9,226 bases of DNA, taken from positions 1 to 9,226 of the forward strand of contig JAGQYU010000002.1 in NCBI GenBank assembly GCA_020435885.1. The letters run 5' to 3'. Of this stretch, positions 1-6,018 are shown piece by piece. Both the position numbers and the translations under genes were made by a program. The notes beneath the pieces were generated by a model that saw only the letters and a program-made list of their open reading frames with translations, was not told the DNA's origin and made no database searches. The number at the start of each line of letters is the position of its first letter. Within the stretch, counting starts at the first letter, position 1. This DNA comes from Flavobacteriaceae bacterium. Lineage in GTDB: Bacteria > Bacteroidota > Bacteroidia > Flavobacteriales > Flavobacteriaceae.

Positions 1-2
1 GC

Positions 3-266
3 AAAACTTCGGAAGAATTATTACAAGGAGAAAAATTCTTTACAAGAATGCGAAACCTTACCTTAACAGGATATTATACCACCGAAATGGGGATTAAAGA
101 TCTTGGCTATAAAGGTAATATGCCCAATGTTTGGGATGGAGTTCCGGAAGATGTTTTAGCAGCTCATGGTTTACAATACGATGAGGAATGGTTAGCCAAA
201 TGTGTTGATCAGTCTAAACGTAGTGAAGTTGCTGAATGGGATGATGATGGTAATTTAATTACATAA
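3..266 (+). CDS. Gluconate 2-dehydrogenase subunit 3 family protein, C-terminal part (5' end outside window)
   Basis: This is the last 87 codons of an open frame that enters from the left edge, so the internal Met at base 48 is not the real start. The tail has a run LTLTGYYTTEMGIKDLGYKG, then a PNVWDGVPEDVL segment and an acidic end. I recognise this pattern from Bacteroidota proteins of the gluconate 2-dehydrogenase subunit 3 family. In characterised enzymes this small subunit partners a flavin-containing GMC-type oxidoreductase in a membrane-associated or periplasmic sugar or alcohol dehydrogenase. The catalytic subunit is usually the neighbouring gene and would lie outside this window. The substrate cannot be told from the tail. 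The gene ends in TAA, followed 9 bases later by a strong hairpin terminator. The family call rests on C-terminal similarity only, because the N-terminal part, including any Tat signal, is not visible. Confidence 0.8.
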   Translation, partial: KTSEELLQGEKFFTRMRNLTLTGYYTTEMGIKDLGYKGNMPNVWDGVPEDVLAAHGLQYDEEWLAKCVDQSKRSEVAEWDDDGNLIT

Positions 267-275
267 GATATTAAT

Positions 276-305
276 AAAAAGCCGCCAGTTTTGGCGGCTT
301 TTTTT
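276..305. terminator. Bidirectional rho-independent terminator between convergent genes
   Basis: A perfect 7-bp GC-rich stem (GCCGCCA at 281-287, TGGCGGC at 292-298) with a 4-base loop is flanked by five A on the left and a T run on the right. The full palindrome is therefore 12 bp, and each strand reads as hairpin plus U-tract. It ends the plus-strand dehydrogenase subunit gene and the minus-strand CotH-like gene. On the minus strand the stop codon (306-304) lies directly against the A-tract side of the hairpin. Confidence 0.93.
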
Positions 306-1674
306 ATAAGGAGTTTATAGCATTGTGTAGCCAATTGTGTCTATTATGTATCCAGCCTTTTAAATAATTCAACTCTTCTTCATATGTATTGCCGATATAA
401 TTATTTGGCCAAACATAAATACCTAATACATTCCATTTTGTAAAATTATGCGTAATAGCTTCAGAATCTGTCAAAGTGTTTTTATAAGAATCAATTTTTG
501 AAATGATAGCTGCTTCAGATAATATACCTGTAGATAGTTCGTTCCAGCGGGTTTTCAGTTTTGAAACAAAATTTGGGTCTTCAAGTAGTCGCTCCCACCA
601 AAAAGGCACTTGCCAAAAATCATCAGAGCATCTTTCATTGAATTTATAGGCCCATACATTTGTATTTCCACCACCACAATAATTAGCATTGCCAAATGCA
701 AGATTAAAATCCCATATGGGCCCCATATTCAGTTTATCATTTTTATCTTTAAACATAAATGTACTCAACCGGTAACCGTCAACATTGTTAGATAATTCAT
801 TTAAAATAAAAAAATCGATAAAACTATCAACATCAATATATGTTGTATAACCGTTTACTGGATCAGCAAACTCGGCAGAAGCCAGTTTATTCTCAAACTC
901 AGATATATAAGTTGAAATATATTGCTTCTGTTCAGTAGTTATATCTTCGGCCTTAGGATATTCATATAAAAAATGAATCTGTTGCCCTGAAGTAGCATGG
1001 TTAGGTGGATACTGAGACCTAAATGAATTTAAGTTATTATAACCATCGCCTAAATTATTACCGGCGGTTTTATCAATTTTTAAAATATAACCACCAGTTA
1101 CATCTTCTCCTGTATTTTCATCTTCATTTAACTTGTTGATATCAATTCGGTTTTTATCTCTTTTTAATTTTTCCATAAAGACATATAACCCTTGATATTG
1201 GTTGTTTATAGTTAATTCTACAAATTTACATCTGCTGGCATACCTATTCATTTCATTGGAAAGATGGTAAATTAACCTGTTTCTAATCAATGATTTATCG
1301 CTGTAAGGGCCGTAGAGAATCCAATCTTCCTCTTCGTGAAAGTCTAATAAAGAAACAGAGAGGTCATCATTGTTTTCATCTCTAGTTTCAAGCCCGTAAG
1401 ATTTTTTTGGAAACGACTGAGAAGAAGCACCTCTAAATTCTATGCCAATACCACCTTCATATGTAGTAACTTCTTGTTCTTCAATTGTAAGATAAGCATC
1501 TATTTTTGGTTCATCAACAATAGCTTCTCCAAAAGTATTTATCTTTATTAAAGGTAATTTTTCTTTAGTAGTGTTTTCATTGTCATTTGACAATTCATTT
1601 TTATCACAATTCCATAAAAAAGAAATTATAATAAAAAGGAAAAAAAACTTAGTGTATTGTAATGTAATTTTCAT
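304..1674 (-). CDS. CotH kinase family lipoprotein
   Basis: This 456-residue protein begins with a lipoprotein signal: a basic start, a hydrophobic run at about 10-20, and FLWNC with the lipidated Cys at 23. It is followed by an acidic, Asn-rich linker (24-40), so it is probably anchored in the outer membrane or at the cell surface. The rest matches the CotH family, which has an atypical protein-kinase fold. Visible features are RGASSQSFPKKSYGLE at 81-96, an EDWILYGPYSDKSLIRN segment near 116-132, GLYVFMEKLKRDKNRIDI at 162-179, GGYILKIDK at 194-202, and NVDGYRLSTFMFKD followed by GPIWDFNLAFGN around 297-329. The WDFN motif (Asp322) is the likely counterpart of the metal-binding DFG-type aspartate. 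In Bacillus and some eukaryotes, family members phosphorylate secreted proteins. The target here is unknown, and activity is inferred from motif retention only. The gene starts 50 bases after carB on the same strand, so read-through from carB is possible. No polyphosphate-polymerase-type partner gene is adjacent. Confidence 0.88.
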   Translation of the reverse strand: MKITLQYTKFFFLFIIISFLWNCDKNELSNDNENTTKEKLPLIKINTFGEAIVDEPKIDAYLTIEEQEVTTYEGGIGIEFRGASSQSFPKKSYGLETRDENNDDLSVSLLDFHEEEDWILYGPYSDKSLIRNRLIYHLSNEMNRYASRCKFVELTINNQYQGLYVFMEKLKRDKNRIDINKLNEDENTGEDVTGGYILKIDKTAGNNLGDGYNNLNSFRSQYPPNHATSGQQIHFLYEYPKAEDITTEQKQYISTYISEFENKLASAEFADPVNGYTTYIDVDSFIDFFILNELSNNVDGYRLSTFMFKDKNDKLNMGPIWDFNLAFGNANYCGGGNTNVWAYKFNERCSDDFWQVPFWWERLLEDPNFVSKLKTRWNELSTGILSEAAIISKIDSYKNTLTDSEAITHNFTKWNVLGIYVWPNNYIGNTYEEELNYLKGWIHNRHNWLHNAINSL

Positions 1675-1678
1675 ATGA

Positions 1679-1702
1679 ACTAATCTTTCATGTAAAATTA
1701 GT
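1679..1702 (-). promoter_or_regulatory. Short inverted repeat in the carB-cotH gap, possible cotH control region
   Basis: The 50-base gap between carB and the CotH-like gene holds a 6-bp inverted repeat (ACTAAT at 1679-1684, ATTAGT at 1697-1702) with a 12-base spacer, ending just before the cotH start codon. On the minus strand the same stretch contains TAATTTTA, close to the Bacteroidota -7 consensus TAnnTTTG, but no clear TTG element upstream. It could be an operator or a weak promoter, or chance in AT-rich DNA. It has no T-tract, so it is not a terminator for carB. Confidence 0.25.
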
Positions 1703-1724
1703 CCTTTGAACCGAAATATTGAAG

Positions 1725-4574
1725 CTATTTAGTTAAATACATCTTACGTCTTGAATACAATTCATAGAATTGATCATCTTTAAGGCTTTCAATAAACAAA
1801 ATACTTTCTCCTGTTGATTTCATTTCTGGCCCTAAAGTTTTGTCAACATTTGGAAATTTATTGAATGAAAATACAGGCTGTTTTATCGCATAACCTTTTA
1901 ATTGGGGATTAAAAGTAAAGTCTTTAACTTTATTTTCTCTCAACATCACTTTGGTGGCGTAGTTTACATAAGGTTCGCCATAGGCCTTGGCTATAAAAGG
2001 TACAGTTCTAGAGGCTCTTGGGTTTGCTTCTATAATGTAAACAATATCATCTTTAATAGCAAATTGTATATTGATGAGTCCCACAGTTTTAAGAGCTAAA
2101 GCAATCTTTTTAGTATGATCTTTAATTTGTTGCATTACAAACTCTCCTAAGTTGAAAGGAGGTAAAGTGGCATTAGAATCACCGGAATGAACACCACAGG
2201 GTTCTATATGTTCCATAATGCCAATTATTTGAACATCTTCGCCATCACAGATTGAATCTGATTCAGCTTCAATTGCTCCATCTAGATAATGATCTAATAA
2301 TAGCACATTATTAGGAATTTTTCTTAACAGATCAACTACATGCTCTTCCAGTTCTTCTTTGTTGATAACAATTTTCATACCTTGTCCACCAAGCACATAT
2401 GAAGGCCTTACCAGTATCGGGAAATCCAATTCATCAGCTACAGCCAAAGCTTCATCAGCAGTAGTAGCAGTTCCGAACTTAGGATAGGGAATACCTAAAT
2501 CTTTTAATAATGTAGAAAAACGGCCTCTATCTTCTGCTAAATCTAAGGCTTCAAAAGAAGTTCCAATAATTTTTACACCATATTTATCTAACTTTTCTGC
2601 AAGTTTTAAAGCTGTTTGCCCTCCTAATTGTACAATGATTCCTTCAGGTTTTTCATGTTGGATAATATCGTAAAGATGTTCCCAAAAAACTGGTTCAAAA
2701 TATAATTTATCTGCTGTATCAAAGTCTGTAGAAACAGTTTCCGGGTTACAGTTAATCATAATGGTTTCATAACAACATTCTTTAGCGGCTAATACTCCGT
2801 GGACACAGCAATAATCAAATTCAATACCTTGTCCAATACGGTTTGGGCCGGAACCTAATACTATAATTTTCTTTTTATCGGTAACAATGCTTTCATTTAC
2901 AGACTTGGCACCTTCAAGAGTAATCATATTATTTTCAAAAGTAGAGTAGTAGTAAGGAGTCTGAGCCTTAAACTCCGCTGCACAAGTATCAACTAATTTA
3001 TATACTCTATTGATATTTAACTCTTTACGTTTATTATAAACTTCGCTTTCATAACAATCAAGCATATGTGCTATTTGTCTATCACCATAGCCTTTTTGTT
3101 TGGCCTCTAACAATAGTTCTTTGGGTAAGGTTTCTAGCGTGTAGGTTGATATTTCTTTTTCAAGATAGTGTAACTCTTCATATTGTTTTAAGAACCACAT
3201 GTCTATCTTGGTGATTTCATGTATTCTGCTTAGCGGAATCCCAATCTGGATGGCATCGTAGATTACAAAGACCCTATCCCAACTAGGGTTCTTAAGTTTA
3301 TCAATAATTTTATTATAATCTTTAAGACCTTTACCATCAGCACCTAATCCATTTCGTTTAATTTCAAGTGATTGGGTTGCTTTATGGAGCGCTTCTTGAA
3401 AAGAACGTCCAATACCCATTACCTCTCCAACTGACTTCATTTGTAAGCCTAATGTTCTGTCAGAGCCTTCAAATTTATCAAAGTTCCATCTAGGTATCTT
3501 TACGATTACATAATCTAATGTGGGCTCAAAAAGAGCTGATGTTGTTTTAGTTATCTGATTTTCAAGCTCATCTAAATGATAGCCAATAGCTAGTTTTGCA
3601 GCAATTTTAGCGATTGGGTAGCCAGTAGCTTTTGATGCCAATGCAGAAGAACGAGAAACCCTTGGGTTGATTTCAATAGCAACAATATCTTCTTTTTCAT
3701 CAGGGCTTACAGCAAATTGCACATTACAACCTCCGGCAAAATCACCAATAGAACGCATCATTAAAATGGCCAAATCTCTCATTCGCTGGAAGGTTCTATC
3801 ACTTAATGTCATAGCAGGGGCTACGGTTATAGAATCCCCGGTGTGGATACCCATAGGATCCATATTTTCGATGGTACAGATGATAACAACGTTATCATTT
3901 TTATCTCTAAGTAGCTCTAATTCATATTCTTTCCATCCCAATAAGGCTTTATCAATAATTACTTCATGGATGGGTGATGCTTCTAAACCTCTTCGTAGCA
4001 ATTCGTCAAAATCCTCCTTATTATAAACTACCGATGCTCCATAACCTCCCAACGTAAAAGAAGGCCTAATAACCAACGGAAAACCATATTCTTGAGCAAT
4101 TTCTTTACCTTTTAAGAAGGAAGTAGCAGTGGTAGAAGGTGCTTGCCCAACACCAATCTTGTCCATCAATTTTCTAAACTGCTCTCTATCTTCAGTAATA
4201 TTAATGGCATCAATATCTACACCTATCAGTTCAATACCAAAATCTTCCCAAATACCTTTTTCCTGCGCTTCAATACATAAATTTAGTGCAGTTTGCCCCC
4301 CCATAGTAGGTAATACGGCGTCTATGTTAGGGTGCTTTTGTAATATTTCAACAATTGATTTGGTAGTAAGTGGTTTTAAATAAACATTATCAGCCAAAGA
4401 AGGATCGGTCATAATGGTTGCCGGATTGGAATTGATAAGCGTAACTTCAATCCCCTCTTCTTTTAATGAACGGATAGCTTGGCTACCGGAATAATCAAAT
4501 TCACATGCTTGTCCAATAATGATAGGCCCAGAACCTATAATTAAAACTGATTTTATATTTTTATTTTTTGGCAT
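1725..4574 (-). CDS. carB: Carbamoyl-phosphate synthase large subunit, lacking the C-terminal allosteric domain
   Basis: CarB makes carbamoyl phosphate from bicarbonate, two ATP and ammonia that CarA (the glutaminase subunit) releases from glutamine, feeding pyrimidine and arginine synthesis in the cytoplasm. Both homologous halves are intact. The first half has GSGPIIIGQACEFDYSG at 14-30, the ATP-grasp RPSFTLGGYG at 170-179 and the metal-binding EINPRVSRSS at 301-310. The linking domain (about 400-550) ends near VDTCAAEF. The second half has GSGPNRIGQGIEFDY at 574-588, RPSYVLGGQGM at 723-733 and EANPRASRTVPF at 849-860. The protein stops at residue 949, shortly after LGPEMKSTGE (914-923). 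The E. coli enzyme has about 1,073 residues, and its remaining C-terminal part is the MGS-like domain that binds UMP, ornithine and IMP. I recall this short form as normal in Flavobacteriia. carA is not adjacent. The start at 4574 gives the standard N-terminus MPKNKNIKSVLIIG. Confidence 0.98.
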   Translation of the reverse strand: MPKNKNIKSVLIIGSGPIIIGQACEFDYSGSQAIRSLKEEGIEVTLINSNPATIMTDPSLADNVYLKPLTTKSIVEILQKHPNIDAVLPTMGGQTALNLCIEAQEKGIWEDFGIELIGVDIDAINITEDREQFRKLMDKIGVGQAPSTTATSFLKGKEIAQEYGFPLVIRPSFTLGGYGASVVYNKEDFDELLRRGLEASPIHEVIIDKALLGWKEYELELLRDKNDNVVIICTIENMDPMGIHTGDSITVAPAMTLSDRTFQRMRDLAILMMRSIGDFAGGCNVQFAVSPDEKEDIVAIEINPRVSRSSALASKATGYPIAKIAAKLAIGYHLDELENQITKTTSALFEPTLDYVIVKIPRWNFDKFEGSDRTLGLQMKSVGEVMGIGRSFQEALHKATQSLEIKRNGLGADGKGLKDYNKIIDKLKNPSWDRVFVIYDAIQIGIPLSRIHEITKIDMWFLKQYEELHYLEKEISTYTLETLPKELLLEAKQKGYGDRQIAHMLDCYESEVYNKRKELNINRVYKLVDTCAAEFKAQTPYYYSTFENNMITLEGAKSVNESIVTDKKKIIVLGSGPNRIGQGIEFDYCCVHGVLAAKECCYETIMINCNPETVSTDFDTADKLYFEPVFWEHLYDIIQHEKPEGIIVQLGGQTALKLAEKLDKYGVKIIGTSFEALDLAEDRGRFSTLLKDLGIPYPKFGTATTADEALAVADELDFPILVRPSYVLGGQGMKIVINKEELEEHVVDLLRKIPNNVLLLDHYLDGAIEAESDSICDGEDVQIIGIMEHIEPCGVHSGDSNATLPPFNLGEFVMQQIKDHTKKIALALKTVGLINIQFAIKDDIVYIIEANPRASRTVPFIAKAYGEPYVNYATKVMLRENKVKDFTFNPQLKGYAIKQPVFSFNKFPNVDKTLGPEMKSTGESILFIESLKDDQFYELYSRRKMYLTK

Positions 4575-4599
4575 TTTATTGTGTAGAATTTATCTGATG

Positions 4600-4607
4600 C
4601 AAATATT
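4600..4607 (-). promoter_or_regulatory. Weak candidate -7 element for carB
   Basis: On the minus strand AATATTTG lies 25 bases before the carB start and matches the Bacteroidota -7 box TAnnTTTG at all but one defined base. No TTG is found at the expected 17-23 bp upstream, where the DNA is almost pure A/T, so this is only a candidate. carB needs a promoter of its own because a terminator closes the upstream rpmH unit. Confidence 0.3.
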
Positions 4608-4660
4608 TGAAATTATTTTTTTTATTTTTAAAAGAGTTTTAAAAAGTTATTAAAACATAT

Positions 4661-4693
4661 AAAAAAAGGTGTTACCAATTTGATAACACCTTT
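4661..4693 (-). terminator. Rho-independent terminator of rpmH
   Basis: A perfect 10-bp stem (AAAGGTGTTA at 4665-4674, TAACACCTTT at 4684-4693) encloses a 9-base loop. Read on the minus strand it runs straight into a U7 tract (the A run at 4661-4667). It begins 23 bases after the rpmH stop codon and separates rpmH from carB. On the plus strand the following sequence has only three T, so it is expected to work mainly for rpmH. Confidence 0.9.
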
Positions 4694-4716
4694 GTATATT
4701 GTAATGAATAGAATCA

Positions 4717-4875
4717 TTATTTTTTTGGTCTTGCTTCTGATGAAACAGTCAATCTCTTTCTACCTTTAGCTCTTCTTCTAGCTAATACTTTTCTTCCATT
4801 GGCTGATGCCATTCTTTCCATAAAGCCGTGCTTATTTCTTCTTTTTCTCTTTGACGGTTGATACGTTCTTTTCAT
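4717..4875 (-). CDS. rpmH: Large ribosomal subunit protein bL34
   Basis: This 52-codon gene encodes a very basic protein that begins MKRTYQPSKRKRRNKHGF, continues through MERMASANGRKVLARRRAKG and ends RKRLTVSSEARPKK. This is the classic bL34 pattern (MKRTYQPS...HGF..R......GR.VL..RR.KGR), and the length is usual for Bacteroidota. bL34 is a 50S subunit protein bound to 23S rRNA. In many bacteria rpmH sits next to rnpA and dnaA. Here it is a single-gene unit with its own consensus promoter (4950-4979), a leader of about 70 bases and its own terminator, and no rnpA follows. Start and stop are unambiguous. Confidence 0.98.
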   Translation of the reverse strand: MKRTYQPSKRKRRNKHGFMERMASANGRKVLARRRAKGRKRLTVSSEARPKK

Positions 4876-4914
4876 TTCAAAATATCTTTATAAAATCTTC
4901 TTAATCTATATATG

Positions 4915-4933
4915 TAGCTTTATCGAGGAGCTA
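4915..4933 (-). promoter_or_regulatory. Small hairpin in the rpmH leader
   Basis: The transcribed leader of rpmH contains a 5-bp inverted repeat (TAGCT at 4915-4919, AGCTA at 4929-4933) with a 9-base loop, about 40-58 bases before the start codon. It could form a small stem in the 5' UTR. Five pairs with a large loop is weak and may be chance, and no known ribosomal-protein leader motif is recognised. Confidence 0.2.
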
Positions 4934-4949
4934 TCCTAAAAATCGACCG

Positions 4950-4979
4950 CAAATATACAAATCCTTTTGTGTTTAGCAA
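4950..4979 (-). promoter_or_regulatory. Promoter of rpmH (Bacteroidota -33/-7 type)
   Basis: On the minus strand TTG (4979-4977) is followed after exactly 19 bases by TATATTTG (4957-4950), a full match to the Bacteroidota primary-sigma consensus TTG-N17-23-TAnnTTTG. With a start site expected a few bases downstream of the -7 box, transcription would begin near 4943-4946, giving a leader of about 70 bases before the rpmH ATG. The strong match fits a highly expressed ribosomal protein gene. Confidence 0.85.
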
Positions 4980-5066
4980 ATAGTTTTTAAAATAAAAAAT
5001 AAAATTCTATTAACACTTTTTATAATGAAATATCAATACTTTTATAAAAATTAAAAAATAAGACTT

Positions 5067-5942
5067 ATGTATAATGAACCGATGCTAAAAGAAAATGCTT
5101 TAAAAGATAAAGTTATTGTTGTTACAGGTGGTGGAAGTGGTTTAGGAAAAGCTATGACCAATTATTTTCTTGAATTAGGAGCCGATGTTGTAATTACATC
5201 CAGAAATATAGATAAACTCTCATCAGTAAAAGAAGAATTAGAACAAAAAACAGGCGGAAAAGTCCTTCCCGTACAATGTGATGTAAGAAATTATGAAGAA
5301 GTTGAAAATATGTTAAAAGCAACTCTGCAGGAATTTGGCAAAGTGGATGGACTGTTGAACAACGCAGCCGGGAATTTTATTAGTCCAACTGAACGCCTTT
5401 CTTCAAATGCATTTGATACCATTATAGATATTGTTTTAAAAGGAACTAAAAACTGCACACTGGCTTTTGGTAAACATTGGATAGATAGTAAGCAACAAAA
5501 AGCTACAGTATTAAATATAGTTACAACGTATGCATGGACAGGTTCCGCTTATGTGGTACCTTCTGCTACTGCCAAAGCAGGAGTGTTGGCCATGACTCGT
5601 TCTTTAGCGGTAGAATGGGCAAAGTATGGTATTCGCTTTAATGCGATAGCTCCTGGACCATTTCCTACCAAAGGCGCTTGGGATAGGTTATTGCCCGGTG
5701 ATTTGAAAGATAAATTTGATATGAAAAAGAAAATTCCGCTAAGGAGAGTAGGTGAGCATCAAGAATTGGCAAATTTGGCTGCATACCTGATGTCTGATTA
5801 TTCATCGTATATAAATGGTGAAGTAGTTACTATTGACGGTGGTGAATGGTTGCAAGGAGCTGGCGAGTTCAATATGTTAGAAGCTATCCCCAAAGAAATG
5901 TGGGATATGCTAGAGGCTATGATCAGAGCAAAAAAGAGTTAA
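5067..5942 (+). CDS. SDR-family 2,4-dienoyl-CoA reductase (DECR1-like)
   Basis: This 291-residue cytoplasmic short-chain dehydrogenase/reductase has a Rossmann nucleotide motif TGGGSGLG (20-27), SRN at 45-47 where the Arg suggests NADP(H), CDV at 71-73, NNAAGN at 98-103 and PGP at 196-198. Many segments closely resemble human mitochondrial DECR1: NNAAGNFISPTERLS (98-112), VVPSATAKAG (163-172), the GRR.G..QELANLAA-like segment near 226-239 and the GGEWLQGAGEFN tail (258-269). As in DECR1, the usual YxxxK is replaced by SxxxK (Ser166, Lys170), and the acid/base Tyr sits 15 residues before the Lys (Tyr155). Such enzymes reduce 2,4-dienoyl-CoA with NADPH so that polyunsaturated fatty acids can enter beta-oxidation. 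This differs from the flavin-containing FadH of E. coli. Substrate assignment is by similarity, and another enoyl-CoA substrate is possible. Met1 at 5067 was kept, but Met6 (5082) is also a plausible start. Confidence 0.85.
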   Translation: MYNEPMLKENALKDKVIVVTGGGSGLGKAMTNYFLELGADVVITSRNIDKLSSVKEELEQKTGGKVLPVQCDVRNYEEVENMLKATLQEFGKVDGLLNNAAGNFISPTERLSSNAFDTIIDIVLKGTKNCTLAFGKHWIDSKQQKATVLNIVTTYAWTGSAYVVPSATAKAGVLAMTRSLAVEWAKYGIRFNAIAPGPFPTKGAWDRLLPGDLKDKFDMKKKIPLRRVGEHQELANLAAYLMSDYSSYINGEVVTIDGGEWLQGAGEFNMLEAIPKEMWDMLEAMIRAKKS

Positions 5943-6018
5943 TAAACAATAAAAAATTGTACCTTTAAAAAATTGTATAACCAGTAAATATTTTATAAAT
6001 CATTAATCAAAAACAATC

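Noticed and set aside
1675..1790. Possible frameshift that cut off the CarB C-terminal domain
   Set aside because: The region past the stop is only 50 bases before cotH begins and its translations do not resemble an MGS domain, so there is no hidden continuation. The short form also fits the flavobacterial family.
3667..4383. Open frames on the plus strand inside carB (3667-4026 and 4129-4383), and others at 610-795 and 1902-2099
   Set aside because: They lie antisense within well-supported genes, have no recognisable motifs, and are explained as shadow frames of conserved coding sequence.
4942..4980. Repeated CAAATA/CAAATC motifs upstream of rpmH as a possible operator array
   Set aside because: Two copies are the -7 and -33 parts of the rpmH promoter themselves, so the repetition is explained by promoter sequence.
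4981..5066. Promoter for the SDR gene, including a TATAAT-like sequence at 5021-5026 and TACTTTTA at 5037-5044
   Set aside because: Neither has a TTG at the right distance, and the region is so AT-rich that such matches are expected by chance. A promoter must exist nearby but I cannot place it.
5946..5960. Small hairpin ACAAT/ATTGT after the SDR stop, considered as a terminator
   Set aside because: The stem is 5 bp, A/T-rich and has no T-tract after it, so it is too weak to separate the SDR and M16 genes.
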